DNA from: Schoenoplectus triqueter
Lineage: Eukaryota > Streptophyta > Magnoliopsida > Poales > Cyperaceae
Assembly: GCA_964058805.1 (NCBI GenBank)
Contig: CAXKVV010000834.1
Location: 1-31,856, forward strand
Reading direction: 5' to 3'
Length of the DNA stretch: 31,856 nucleotides
The notes under the pieces were generated by a model, which was not told where the DNA came from, did not search any database, and was given only the letters and a program-made list of their open reading frames with translations. Positions 1 through 11,453 of this stretch are shown one piece after another. The position numbers were made by a program, and so were the translations under genes. Within the stretch, counting starts at the first letter, position 1. The number at the start of each line of letters is the position of its first letter.

Positions 1-709
1 TGTGAATTGCCGCAATTGGTAATGGTGCTTGGATTCCGTATTATTTGTTTACTAGGATGTTCTCAAACGAGTGTTTTTTTAGTAGGCAAAAAATCTACTA
101 TGATATTTCATTAAGTAAAAGATAAAAGAGTGTGCAGAGATGTCGCCATATGGGGCTTGTCGTGTTGTAGAAGTCATAGGAAAAACTTCACGAGTGGGGG
201 TGCCCGCAGAGGCCGAAGTTGTTGGAATTCTATCCTTGGGACTCCCGGGTTTATGCATAGCTGGTGTTCTCAATTGAGTGTTAAGTGTTTAAATGTTTCT
301 TTGAGAAAGGGAAAAAAAGAAATATTTATCTAAATATTAAAAAGAGATTTAATAAATCGTCATTCAATAAGAAAAATAATAGTTATTTTTTTAAAAAATA
401 ATAAATTATTATTTAAATTATTTTTGAAATCTTTCGTCCAATCATTTCATTGCATCATAGGATTTTATTCCCAACAGTGTCATATTTACTTTAGCTTAGT
501 CTCTTTGTCCTTTTCGATTATGTTAAAATTCCGCTTGGAAACTTTTCCAAAAGAAATAGATGCTAGTTTTTCCTCTCTTTTTTTCCCTGTACTGAAAAAA
601 GTTAAAATATCTATTTTATGCTGATGAGAAAAGATTAATCGGTTGGTACATAATTTATGTCTTGCTCTCTTAAAATTCAATAAATAACCCTTTACCTTTT
701 TCTTTGGGT
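1..709. other. Gene-free left edge, no recognised feature
   Basis: AT-rich spacer with a somewhat GC-richer patch near 130-260. Short open frames occur on both strands but none exceeds about 70 codons, none resembles a known family, and they overlap each other in different frames. The phrase 'gttctcaa..gagtgtt' occurs twice, near 60 and near 268, which hints at an old repeat. I see no promoter or RNA gene here. Confidence 0.4.
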
Positions 710-1318
710 TAGAGTTGCAAACCTAAAGTAAAATATATGATTTTTTTTGTGATCTGATTTAAAAAATAATAAAATTTATCTGATTTGTATTCATATCTGA
801 AGATATATGTATTCAAATATTTTAACGATTATTGATATGCTTTGACTATTATCTACCTATATTTGATCGTTTAGCTATTATCCGTCAATATCCGACATTG
901 TCAAAAAATATTCGATCCGATATTATCCATTTTTATTCGAATACATGCCTGAAAAAATCTCATTATATATTTTTTTACATATATTATAAATCTAAATAAT
1001 CTTATATATAATTTGTTCTAATGTATCATATTTTTTATATTAATTAATATTTTTGAACTACTAATATAATAATTAGTATTTAACTTCTATAAATAATATT
1101 AAATTTTTATAATTAATAATTCTATCAAAAAATAATTGTATATAGTATTTTACTTAATATTCAAAATATATTTGTATCTATATTCGTCCAATATCCAATC
1201 TGTATCTGATATCCATCGAATATCCGATTAGTATTTATATTTAAATTCTTATCTGAAAAATTATAACGGATATGAATATGACCATTATTCGTCCGTAGCT
1301 GATCCATTTTCAACCCTA
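710..1318. mobile_element. Non-autonomous hAT-like element, 609 bp
   Basis: The left end reads TAGAGTTGCAAAC and the right end, read on the other strand, TAGGGTTGAAAAT. These are short imperfect inverted repeats of the TAGGG-TG type seen in plant hAT elements. The flanks are CTTTGGGT (702-709) and CTTTCGGT (1319-1326), an 8-bp target duplication with one mismatch, which is the hAT length. The interior is AT-rich with many 'tatccgat/tattcgat'-like repeats and has no transposase frame, so the element would depend on a transposase made elsewhere. Confidence 0.72.
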
Positions 1319-1423
1319 CTTTCGGTACACATCATGATTTCTCCTGATTGACCGAAATTGGAGACAGAGCTCATTAATTAACTTGATAGAGCTCCATTAA
1401 CAAATGGGGACAATGTTTCTTTA

Positions 1424-1723
1424 GGTTGTGTTTGGTAACAGCAGTTTCTTCCTGAATAGAGTGGAAGAAAATTTTTCCGGAAGAAACCTTGTTTTATCTA
1501 ATTCCAAAATTTTATAAAGATGTTTGACACTAATATTTGAGAAGAAATAAATCTTCCACTTTTTTCTTCTTCTCTCTTCCGGAAGATAAGATATTCCATC
1601 AATTTGGTGGAAGAAAATATATTCTCTACTTCCATCTTATTCCATAGATGTTTGACACATTTCTTCTAGAATACGTACATCTTCCATTTAATCTCAGAAG
1701 AAGATGCGCTACCAAACACCCCA
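1424..1723. mobile_element. PIF/Harbinger (Tourist)-like MITE, 300 bp
   Basis: The left end GGTTGTGTTTGGTA pairs with the right end TACCAAACACCCCA, and TTA flanks both sides (1421-1423 and 1724-1726). A 3-bp TTA duplication and the GTGTTTGGTA core are typical of Tourist/PIF-Harbinger MITEs. The interior repeats purine-rich words such as ttccggaaga (near 1475 and 1577), so it can fold back. It is non-coding. The outermost bases do not pair, so the exact border is uncertain by one or two bases. Confidence 0.65.
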
Positions 1724-3389
1724 TTATGGAATACTAATTTAAGAACCGACTTCCAAGTTTGGAGACTGTCCTTAAAGTTAGGTAATTATGCGAAGTTGTC
1801 TGCTGATTGTCAACTAATAAATGTCTCAAAATAACATTTTTCAATTAATTTTTATAAAAAACAAAAAATAGTACGTTGGGGCATTGAACAATGTGTCTGG
1901 ATACATGAAGCTTTTTCTCTTTGCTGAATGAAGTACCATATCTTTAGAAAACTTTCATGATCAATGCCGAGTCCTTAGGATTTTTGACTCAAGCACTGAG
2001 GTTTGCTTGATATTTAGTAATGGAAAAGAATTTATTTAGGCAGCGTTGTACCTAAAGCGTGAGGACAAGAAATGTTTGGTAGATATTTTGTGGTAATCCT
2101 TTGGATCTTGCTAATCAACCTTTATTCCAAGCGAGAAAGAGTTCATGACCATGCTTAGACAACTGTTGCTCTTGTGAAGCGGGTCACGACAAAAACCGTA
2201 TACTTCACTTGTAACTATGGAATTTTGTTTGGTAATGTTTGCAATTGATGACGTTAACTTACAAAAACGCTTCAATTTAAGACAATTCTGTTCGGTTTAA
2301 AGATTTTCTATACGTAAGCGTAGACTCAAGATTAACTCTTTGATCAAAATGAATTCACGAAGGATTAAACACGAAGTGGAAATGAAATTCCAGTCTCGTT
2401 CGTGATCGGATGGGGGAAAAATGACGAAGGCGATTTCAGTTGCTGTGATTTCTTTTTCTCCAAATCACATTTGAAAATCTCATTCCAAACGTCGTCATTC
2501 GTACGGACGAGAATTGAAGCCGAGTTTGTCCCTTGTCATCTCTCTTCTCTACGAAGTCGAGATTGCTCAGTCAATGAATTTTGTTTAGATAAATGTTTCC
2601 AATGAGTACAAAAATCAATTCTCTTTTTCATCGCAAACAGTTTCACATCATTATTTTTATTGTGCTCTACTGTTTATCTTCCCCACGGTAAACCCTACAT
2701 CATGATAATTTATTAATTAGATAGAACTTTATGATTATTCTTCAAACTCTCAAAATGAATTTTAGATAAAATTTCAATTCAAAATCATCTCTTTTCATGT
2801 CATTTTCATTGAAATGAACTCATTTTTTTCACTTCATTTTGATCAGAGATCAGAGTGCAATATTTCTGAAAAAAAAAACAAAAACAAAGTTCTATAGTGT
2901 TTTGATGACCCGCCTGATAACCACGTGGCCCATTGCCACCACTTTACTCGTTTGATTGAGATTGTTCAAAACTTAAAATGAAGGTCATTTTCGTTGTTAT
3001 GAATTTTATATTTGTACGTGGTCTACAGAATTTTTTACGTTTTGGAAAAAACAACAAACTTTGTCCTTTCAGATTGAATTTGAAAATTTTGAAAATAAAG
3101 ACTGAACTTTGAAATTTTGGCACAGGCTGGATTTTTAAAGTTGGACCACAAACTCATAGGATGAATGAAGACAGACTAATATACGACCCGGATTTTGAAG
3201 TACGATCATTTTTGCTTTCAATATTTTCAATTTTAATTTTTACAGTTATCTTATTTTTTCCATGGATGGAGATATTAATTCTCATAGTTATTCACTTATT
3301 ATTGGATTTTTGCATTGTAAAATCTAAAAGAACATCATATATTATTAAAAAAAATGTTGATTAGCTTCGAATTCGTTCAAATCAGTCAA
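1724..3389. other. Gene-free spacer, no recognised element
   Basis: About 1.7 kb of mixed-composition DNA. The frames at 2402-2605 and 3161-3364 are short and unlike any family I know; the second is hydrophobic only because it is T-rich. Degenerate transposon debris is likely around 2030-2350, which is less AT-rich than its surroundings, but no terminal repeat or target duplication could be assigned. Confidence 0.35.
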
Positions 3390-3545
3390 AATAAAAAATA
3401 TATTATTCCACTTATAAAATTTGTATTCTAAAATTTTATATTTAATTCTAATTGTTATCTTAACCAAAGTAATATGAAATTTAATTATATTTGGTTTTTC
3501 AAGAAATTTATTATTACTATTATTATTGTTATTATTATTTATTAC

Positions 3546-3605
<60 letters not shown>

Positions 3606-3821
3606 TTTTTTTCGGACTGAGTTTCACTTTTAATCTACCCTATTGTTTTATAGATTAAAGTCACTTTTAATCAGTATGATAGCCATTTTTCTAAAGAAAA
3701 ATCAAAAGAAAACCTTACCGTTAATTTATTTCAATTTTACAGTAAAAACAAAAGTGCGAATAGAAAAAACTCACAATAAAGATGAAGGGAACATTTTGAA
3801 TTAGAAAAGAGTGGTAAACAG
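3390..3821. repeat. Direct repeat copy R1 (pair with 4410-4808)
   Basis: From 'ccacttataaaatttgtatt' (3408) to 'gtaaacag' (3821) the sequence matches 4422-4808 almost base for base, at an offset of 1014 bp. The main difference is the length of an internal ATT/TTA microsatellite. The unit contains a small inverted repeat around the words cacttttaatcta and tagattaaa. It is non-coding. It is either a local segmental duplication or two copies of an unnamed repeat. Confidence 0.8.
3549..3603. repeat. (TTA)n microsatellite in R1
   Basis: About 18 uninterrupted TTA units lie inside a longer imperfect tract that starts near 3509. The homologous tract in the second copy (about 4525-4598) is much shorter, so this tract expanded, or the other shrank, after duplication. 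Confidence 0.95.
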
Positions 3822-4150
3822 TAGGGCTGTCAATGGGTAGGGTAGGATATGGGTGAATATATTTTCATATTCATATCCATTAAAAAAATTTTTATCCATA
3901 CCTTACCCATACCCATTAAAAAAATATTCATACCTTATCATTATCCATTAAAACTTCCGGGTAACAAAGGGTAATGGATAAAAATAAAAATAATTCAATA
4001 AAAAAATTATATGACTTAAACAAATAAATAGCATTAAATAAATATACTAATAAAGTGCAATAATAATTAATATTTTAGATATAAAAAAATTATATAATTT
4101 TTTTATATCAATTGTCATAAAAAACATATACTAATTACTTAATTAGTATA
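3822..4150. mobile_element. Single hAT-like terminus with AT-rich body
   Basis: TAGGGCTGTCAATGGGTAGG begins at 3822, directly after the last base of repeat R1. TAGGG-TGTCAA is a common plant hAT end and is followed here by the usual degenerate 'gggta/tatccat' repeats. No matching right end or 8-bp duplication was found, so the element is truncated or rearranged. The right border given is where similarity to another MITE begins. Confidence 0.45.
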
Positions 4151-4387
4151 TGTTTATAATGGTTATTTTGACAATATATTTCAAAAATATAAAAAGATAA
4201 GTTTATAATGGTTATTTTGTCAATATTGGCAATGACATTTTAAAAATATAAAAGATAAGTTTATAGATATATTCTTTAGCTTTTTTAGGTCGATAATATT
4301 AGAAATTTTATGCAATTTAGATATAATTTGATATTCAATAAAAATTTTATATGATTTATAAACAGTTATAATTGAATAATTTTTGTT
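4151..4387. mobile_element. Remnant of the 6542-6909 Mutator-like MITE
   Basis: This stretch matches the left two thirds of the MITE at 6542-6909 in the same orientation. It shares the internal duplication of 'gataagtttataatg-ttatttt', the words 'tcgataatat-agaaattt-atgcaatttagatataat' (with small differences), and 'ggttataattgaat-attttt' near its end. Both terminal repeats are missing. Confidence 0.6.
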
Positions 4388-4409
4388 AGATCATCGAAAC
4401 ATAAATAAA

Positions 4410-4808
4410 AAATAATTTACTCCACTTATAAAATTTGTATTCTAAAATTTTATATTTAATTCTAATTGTTATCTTAACCAAAGTATTATGAAATTTAATT
4501 ATATTTGGTTTTTCAAGAAATTTATTATTACTATTATTATTGTTATTATTATTTATTACTATTATTATCACTAATGTTATTATTATTATTATTATTTATG
4601 TTTTCTGTCTGGGTTTCACTTTTAATCTACCTATTTTTTAGATTAAAAACACTTTTAATCGGTATAATAGCCGTTTTTCTAAAGAAAATGAAAGAAAACC
4701 TTACGGTTATTTTATTTCAATTTTACAATAAAAATAAATAAAGCGAATAGGAAAAACTCACAATAAAGATGAAGGGAACATTTTGAATTAGAAAAGAGTG
4801 CTAAACAG
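4410..4808. repeat. Direct repeat copy R2 (pair with 3390-3821)
   Basis: Second copy of the duplicated unit, same orientation. It ends in 'gctaaacag' like the first copy but continues into 'aaatctgtttt' where the first copy is followed by a hAT-like end. Open frames of 61 and 78 codons here are low-complexity Asn or Leu/Tyr runs read from the microsatellite and are not genes. Confidence 0.8.
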
Positions 4809-5381
4809 AAATCTGTTTTGGATCTATTGAATAAATAATTTGACGAATTTGAAAAACTAGCTGTGTATTTTGCGTGTTACAGTGAATTTTTTTAGTTAGA
4901 TATAAAAAAAATATTACATGATAATATATAGTCATTCTAATATGAAAAACATCAATAAATGCAAGATCAATTACAGATGCTATATCAGATATAATCTCGT
5001 ATAATTTCTCTCAATCTTTAATTATCTTCCTTCTATATGACAAAAAAATGTAGAGAAATACAAAATAATGGACGCTATCGTGTTCGTCTGATTAGTCAAA
5101 ATTAATGTAAATCATCATATGAGGGGCATTTTGGGATTTAAAAAATTTAAAGAAAATGGCAAAAAATGGAGCCATCCAATTCTTAGCTGCTTTATATAAT
5201 AGTATAGATAATATGAAGAAAAGAAGAAAGAAGGAACCGAATGAAAAAAATCTAACCAAATCTGAACCCAAATCTCAAGTCATTAATTCTTAATTAACAT
5301 ATTTAAACAATTAAATAAATAAATACGCATAATAAAATAATTAAACTATACAATTAAAAAGAATAAAACCATTAAATAAAT
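4809..5381. other. AT-rich spacer, no gene seen
   Basis: Non-coding. The string 'tttatataatagtatagata' near 5191-5210 resembles the ends of some plant MITEs, but no partner end was found. No frame of useful length is present. Confidence 0.4.
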
Positions 5382-5767
5382 GAGAAGGGATCCAATTACC
5401 ACCATTTTGGTGCCACATCGGTGCCATTAAAATTAAATATCAAATAACTATTATTTAAATTCTTAAATAACAAAACTAATTGAAGGAATATTTTATAAAT
5501 ATCATCTTATATATGTATACAAAAAATTATATCATTTCGATATTATTTATATAGGCATCAAGCGTTAATAAAATCAACGGACCAAATTTTATAATTTAGA
5601 CACGTTACTTGATGGTCATTCAAATAAAGTTAAATTTTTTTAATTTTTCATATACATACAATTGAGATGATATAGAATACATCTAACGGTTCACATTTTT
5701 AAATTTATACATAAATAAATAAATAGACACCATGGGCACCAAAAAAATGATAATTAGATCCCTTCTC
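5382..5767. mobile_element. Mutator-like MITE, 386 bp, perfect 9-bp TSD
   Basis: The left end GAGAAGGGATCCAATTA pairs with the right end, which reads GAGAAGGGATCTAATTA on the other strand; pairing continues through '-TTTTGGTGCC'. Both sides are flanked by TAAATAAAT (5373-5381 and 5768-5776), a perfect 9-bp duplication, the length left by Mutator-like transposases. The insertion site is AT-rich like those of its relatives. It has no coding capacity. A remnant of its middle part lies at 13266-13385. Confidence 0.75.
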
Positions 5768-5776
5768 TAAATAAAT

Positions 5777-6541
5777 AATTAAACAAAAAACTAAACCGAA
5801 ACAAAGATTCAGCTTCAGACCTCCACCCGAATCTGTCTCAGATCTAGCTACCTATCTAAAATCTCAGCCGATCATCTTAGAATCAGCTACAATTTTTTTC
5901 CCATTTACTAAAAGAATCTATCAAATTTCTTAACGCGTCACCACCTCTTCCGAAATCATTCCCTCCCTAATAGAGATAATGTGTTTCACCTCCTACAATA
6001 ACACGTGAATACTACTATCCTGACCATTTCCCCCACGCCGAGACGACGTCCGCTCAGGGCGCTACCACGCCCTAATAACAGCGCATTCAACAAAAAGGGG
6101 CTGTGATGCAGGCTGCATGCACTGTATAGACCAGGTCCGCATGGTATGGGAGCAGTCTATGGAAGTATGGAGGTTGGATTCCAGGTCAGAGGTGGGGCCT
6201 ATGCGCACTGACACACACGAAAGGGAATATGAAAAAGAGACGAGCATGAATGATAATATGTAGCCGTTGTGTTTAAACATTGAGGCCTCGGATTCGTCTT
6301 TCTTGATTTGGTCCCACTTCTACCAAACAGGGGTAGTAGGCTCGTTGCTTCGTATGTTTGTCTGTATGGCTTTTGCAAAAGAGAAAAGTTGGAACAAAGG
6401 ATGTGCTGATTTTATCCCAGCTCATAGATTTATTTGGTTCCGTCTTTCTATGGTATATTACTATATTGGTTTATATTGGTTTTTTCATTCTAATTTTCTT
6501 CCTCTGTAAATTTGATTTTAAAATTCGATTTGAGGTATTTA
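5777..6541. other. Spacer with a GC-richer patch, no gene seen
   Basis: The stretch 5800-6300 is richer in C and G than its surroundings and includes 'cgccgagacgacgtccgctc' near 6036. The short frames at 6062-6280 (minus), 6267-6509 and 6358-6564 (plus) overlap each other and resemble nothing known. It may be a decayed gene fragment or element, but nothing can be assigned. Confidence 0.35.
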
Positions 6542-6909
6542 GGGGAGGGATCCCTCAACAATGATTATTTTGACAATACATTTTAAAAATATCAAAAGAT
6601 AAGTTTATAATGATTATTTTAACAATCTTGACAATTACATTTTAAAAATATAAAAATAGAAGTTTATAGATATTCTTTAACTTTTAGATCGATAATATCA
6701 GAAATTTCATGCAATTTAGATATAATTTTATGGTCTATAAAAAATCATCAAAATTTTATATAATTTACAAACGGTTATAATTGAATGATTTTTGAAAGAA
6801 TACATCCATAATTTTTTTTCTATTTTTAAAATTTATAATATATACATATATTTTTTTAAATGTCATTATTAATACCGTCAAAATAACCATTATCAGGGAT
6901 CCCTCTCCC
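6542..6909. mobile_element. Mutator-like MITE, 368 bp
   Basis: The left end GGGGAGGGATCCCT and the right end, read on the other strand as GGGAGAGGGATCCCT, are followed by matching 'AATG-TTATTTTGAC' segments, giving an inverted repeat of about 36 bp. Size and ends place it with 11088-11453 and 14436-14821. Unlike those, no clear 9-bp duplication flanks it. An internal duplication of about 45 bp near the left end is shared with the remnant at 4151-4387. Confidence 0.68.
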
Positions 6910-8412
6910 GTTAAGTTAACACTTCACTAGTGCTGTTATAATGATGCGTTGATGCAATGATAGAGTTTGCTGATTATCAACTCCTAAAGAAGTTCAATTA
7001 GTACTGTTCTGATCTGCAACGACCTCCTCATCATCGCATAACATGATGTACGTGCTTTAGTTTCATGAACCTAATATACACCATTTATCTATTGTAAACA
7101 AAAAGCATTAATTACTTCTCTCATCATTACTCTGGTTAGACAGAATCGACACCGTTTAAATCTATGTTAAAAATCCGTACTCATCAATCTCAAAGCACAT
7201 CCGTAAACCGTATTCACACTGCACACGTGCAGCGCATCAAAGCACGAGCACGCCTGGTCTGGGCATGTCGATCTCGACGTGTATATACAAAATTTGTGTT
7301 AGCTTGGCTTATCAGAATTTTGACGAGTGAGGCCAGACTTATGATAGACGTCTCCGTTTTAATTGATCACAAATTGTCCAACAAGAAGGGTGTTTTGTTT
7401 TTTGAGTTAGAAATGTCAAATTATTAGTCAAGTAGCGTCTTCATTTTGAAACTCTTTGCGGCATGTTTTAATTAAGAATTTTATATAGCCAGGCTGATTA
7501 AGTTATTAATTTATGTTGCAGGTTAAATGTTCGAAATTCAGCGGCGGATATCATTTGGAAAATTTAGTTATTGGCTCATTCTAAAAAAAAAAGATCGTCG
7601 ATGAGGAGATAATTGTAAGAAAAATATATTTTTTTACTGTTGTTTTTTTTTTACGTTTGGCTTTCTGGTAAGAAATTTCGGTTTATATATTTATAATTCT
7701 TACAATTTAACCATCACGTCTGTCACAAAAATAAGGAGAATTCGGATTCTGGTATCGAAATTTCTTCTTATAAAAAATTGATTTTCGGAATGAGAACCTA
7801 ACTTTAACCTAGTGGAAAAAAATAATATGTTCGTGTGGAAGATTGTAGATTTGAAACCCACATTGAGATTATTTATAGATATTTATGAAATTTAAAAGCA
7901 TGACTCTAATGTTATCAAAAAGAAAATGATTTTTCAATTTTTTATTTGCATCGAATTTCTCCATTATTTCTTCAACAAAAACAAATATATTCAAGTTAAC
8001 ATATTAATCATTCCAAGCTCTTTCTTGAATTTTAAAGGCTTATAGATAGAATTTGTCTCATTTATCACCAATTTGTTACAATCGAGCTTCCTATTGGTAA
8101 ACAGGAGATCTACCTTGGCATTAGCATCTCAAAAAGGAATATATAAGTGGGCCAGCACAGCACTTATATATATTATGCAACATTTACCCCACGCAACATG
8201 CAATGCATAATAAAGTATGCAACTATATGGTCAGGGCCATCTTTAGGCAAAATTATGTAAAGACCATGCATTTTTTTGAAGCTTTCTAAGGCCCCTTTAT
8301 TCTGTTCGTGTTATGAGTTGACATTTCGTCTAGTTTAGGAGTTAATTAGCAGCACAGGCAAGGCAGTACATAACCTCTCTAAAATTAATATATAGAAGTT
8401 CATAGCATCTAA
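6910..8412. other. Gene-free spacer with transposon debris
   Basis: The 7164-7427 frame (87 codons) is basic and unlike known proteins. A possible SINE lies at 7798-7925 and is listed separately. 'tcagggccatctttaggc' near 8231 and 'ctaaggcccc' near 8287 look like the two ends of a short decayed hAT-type insertion. No other structure was recognised. Confidence 0.35.
7798..7925 (+). mobile_element. Possible tRNA-derived SINE remnant
   Basis: 'aacctagtgg' (7806-7815) resembles a polymerase III A box, and 'gatttgaaacc' (7848-7858) resembles a B box (consensus GGTTCGANNCC) at a suitable distance. The intervening 'tgttcgtgtgg' fits tRNA-related plant SINE heads. No target duplication or clean 3' tail was found, so this is tentative. 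A plain tRNA gene is unlikely because no acceptor stem pairs. Confidence 0.35.
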
Positions 8413-8843
8413 TAGGGCTGATCCAACGTTATCCAGGGGACACGTACCCTCCTGAATTTTAAAAAATAGTATTTTTCGATAATGATTTCGGTAATTTGTC
8501 CCCTTTAGAAATTTATTTGCCCCCCTGAATTATCTAATTATTTTTATTGAGAAAAAATATTTAATATCGTGCATAATGAAATAATTATGCAAAAATATCA
8601 AAATATAAAGTTACATAGACAAAAAAAATTTCATCAACTTGATTATCTATTACTTTGAACTTTATTTTGTTGTTATTTTTAATATATAAAATATTATTAT
8701 TTTAATATTTTTTTATTATATAAGAATATATATTAAATTATTAATTTTTTATTTAGTATCCGATTAGTTAATGGATTTGAACCCAATAAACTATTACAAT
8801 CCGATAATTGTCCTCCTTGATCAAAATCATGTATCTGCCACTG
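8413..8843. mobile_element. Non-autonomous hAT-like element, 431 bp (copy 1)
   Basis: The left end TAGGGCTGATCCA aligns with the right end, which reads CAGTGGCAGATACA on the other strand. The flanks GCATCTAA (8405-8412) and ACATCTAA (8844-8851) form an 8-bp duplication with one mismatch. The body is strongly similar to 11761-12170 in the same orientation, with shared segments such as 'ttaatggattt-aaccc-ataaactattacaatccgat'. No transposase frame is present. Confidence 0.75.
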
Positions 8844-9204
8844 ACATCTAACATATTTTTTCCTAAAATGATGTCACTTGAATCTACTGAGCCTTAACAC
8901 CACTAATTTTAAGGTAGAATTTGAGATTTTATTTTGCATGCGAATACTTTTAAAGCGCGGCTCATTGTTCTGATGTCTATGTCTCGCACTTATTACGACA
9001 CGTATTTGTTAACCGAAATTATTTATTTATCAATCCAGAATATATAATTATAACCTACCAACCATGGATTTATTTTTTCTACACATGTTTCTATAGAAAA
9101 ATGAGAGCTTTTGTGGTTAACAATTATGTATTTTTTACCAGCAAATGAGTAAAATTACAGTTAACAGATAGTGTGTCGGGACAAGTGCGGAACAAACTGT
9201 GTAG

Positions 9205-9574
9205 TAGGTGTTTGGGTCGGTTGGATCGGATAATTATTATTTTTTATCCAATTCAAACATAATTTGTTTATATTCGGATTAAGAAATTTTGATTCATATC
9301 TAATCCGATCGGGTTACAAATTGATCCAACTCGACAAAATAATTAAATATTTATTAAAAAAATTTATATTATTTTAAGTAATTAAATATTAATTAATTTA
9401 TAATTAATCTTAATTATTATATAATTAATATATATTTAAGCGTTAATTAGTACTAAATCATAAAATCATTTCAAAGAACACAATTAATCGGATCGGGTCG
9501 GGTTGACCCGACCAGACTCAAATTCAATTTGACCCGACATAACACAACGAATCAGGTTATTATTGACACCCCTA
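9205..9574. mobile_element. Non-autonomous hAT-like element, 370 bp
   Basis: It starts TAGGTGTTTGGGTCGG and ends ATTGACACCCCTA, which reads TAGGGGTGTCAAT on the other strand, a classic hAT-type end. The flanks CTGTGTAG (9197-9204) and TTGTGTCG (9575-9582) agree at six of eight positions. Repeated GGGTCGG/GGATCGG words near both ends are typical of this element class. Non-coding. Confidence 0.6.
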
Positions 9575-9582
9575 TTGTGTCG

Positions 9583-11087
9583 GGACGACTAACATTTTCC
9601 GTACATTTATGCAACTAAATTTTGTTGATGATCTTCAAATTCCGATTGCAAGCATCTCAAATTAGAAGTTCACTTGAGAAATCTATTAAATAAAAATATT
9701 TGGAAATATTTTGTTTCAATATTTTATAGTGAGCGCATTGAAATAAGAACGCGTTAGATGGATATTTTACTATCGTGTTATGTTATATTATATTAAAAAA
9801 AATTAATTTTGCTTTGGGGACCATATTTTATGTTATATTATTATAATAATAATATATTTTATGTAAGATTTTAAAATATATATATATATATAAGTACACA
9901 CTCAAGAATAAAGAACTTAAGTGGCCCGTTTTGGAATTTGGATCCGGATTAGACTCATCCCGGAATCGAATCGAATTCTGCAAGTAACAAATAAGTTATA
10001 GGTACTTGTGTATCCGGAACTGAAATACTATACCTGAAGTGTTTATTATTATAGATATCTAGAACTAGGGTCGTAAACGAATCAAATTTAAACGAACTAG
10101 TTTGTGTTCAAATTTGATTCGAAATAGATTTTGAACTAATTTGATTCGAAATAGATGATTAGTTTCAAATTTAAATAATAGTTCGAAATTCGATTCATTA
10201 AAGTTTAAACTTGTTCGATTCAATTCATAAATAGTTCGAAATTGATATATGAAACTGTATTAGTCCAATATTATAAGAAATAAATACTAAAAAAATAAAT
10301 ACCAACTTAGCTAAGCAAAACAGATTTACATACAATTCAATTTCTAACTAAAATAACACAATTAGATTATAACCAAATTAAGAAAAACTTCATACAATAC
10401 AACCAAATTAAGAAAATGTGTACGCAGTTCATACCATACAATAAAATTAAGAAAAATTAATACGACATACAAACAAATTAAGAGAAGTTCATACAATGAA
10501 CATCAAATTAAGAATAAAAAGTTCATATAACAATCAATGACATAATTAATACAAGTTCTGTTCAACTACAATTAGCAAATTAAGAATAAAATTTCAGCTA
10601 CAACTACAACTAGCAACTCCATTAATAATTTAATTATTTTATTTTATAGTATTAAAGTTTAGCAAGCATAAACTACATCTGATTCAAATACTAGATAGGC
10701 AATAGGTTCATAATCATGACAGAAATGGTCAACTTCTAATGATAGTTGTGCTTCAGATGTAGGAATCATTTGAGAATCAACAGATGCGTACCTTTCAATG
10801 GCGAGAGGGAGGGATCCAGCTGCCCGGCGAAGTGGGAGGGAGATTAACACCTCAGCCTAGCAGCGAAGTGGGAGGGTCTGGTCACCTGGCAAAGTGGGAT
10901 GAAGATTGGTGAAGTGTCGGGACGACAAAGATTAGGAGCCACTGATGTTCGGCGAATAAGATGATTGACGATTTGGGAAGAATTAAAAAAATATATATTT
11001 TTTTAAGGTGAACTATTATCGGAGCATTTTCAGAAAGATACACAAAAATTAAGCAGTGTATATTACTGCCGGCTATGCAAAATAAAT
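9583..11087. other. Spacer with a single hAT-like end
   Basis: 'TAGGGTCGTAAACGAATC' starts near 10069 and is followed by repeated 'gattcgaaat' words, as in hAT-type elements that begin TAGGG-TGTAAACGA; no partner end was seen. 'tggcccgttttggaattt' near 9922 resembles a PIF/Tourist end, also unpaired. The GC-richer patch 10800-10970 carries the word 'agtgggagg' twice plus a related 'aaagtgggat', and gives 63- and 74-codon frames on the minus strand that I do not recognise. Confidence 0.35.
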
Positions 11088-11453
11088 GGGAAGTATCCCT
11101 TAACAATGAGTCATGACTTATCTCGATAATTTTGACAATTGATATTCAAATAAATATGAAATAAATCTTAAAAATAAAAATTTTGTAGATACATTTTTCT
11201 ACCTACATGTTGATGATAATTTCAAATTATATATAATTTTATTATCGTTTAATAGTTCATTAAAGACCATTAAAATATTATATAATTTATAATAATTTCA
11301 ATTTAATGATCTTTGACGGACTATCAGACGATAATAAAATTATATAAAACCATCAGTATATAAATAATATATAAAGAATAGAATAAATTCATATTTTTCA
11401 TATTTATTTAAAGATTTATTGTCAAGATAACTATTGTCACATGATCCCTTCCC
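11088..11453. mobile_element. Mutator-like MITE, 366 bp, perfect 9-bp TSD
   Basis: It starts GGGAAGTATCCCTTAACAAT and ends '-ATTGTCACATGATCCCTTCCC', so both ends begin GGGAAG and share a following '-ACAAT' block. AAAATAAAT flanks both sides (11079-11087 and 11454-11462), a perfect 9-bp target duplication. The body contains an internal palindromic centre around 'gttcattaaagaccattaaa'. Non-coding; same family as 6542-6909 and 14436-14821. Confidence 0.75.

Noticed and set aside
4386..4741. Asn-repeat and Leu/Tyr-repeat frames
   Set aside because: Produced by both strands of the ATT microsatellite inside repeat R2.
6542..6909. 9-bp target duplication for this MITE
   Set aside because: Left flank aggtattta and right flank gttaagtta agree at only four of nine positions, so no duplication is claimed.
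10659..11106. Minus-strand frames of 63 and 74 codons as a hAT transposase fragment
   Set aside because: A hAT-like end lies nearby (10069), but I could not match the peptides to any transposase motif.
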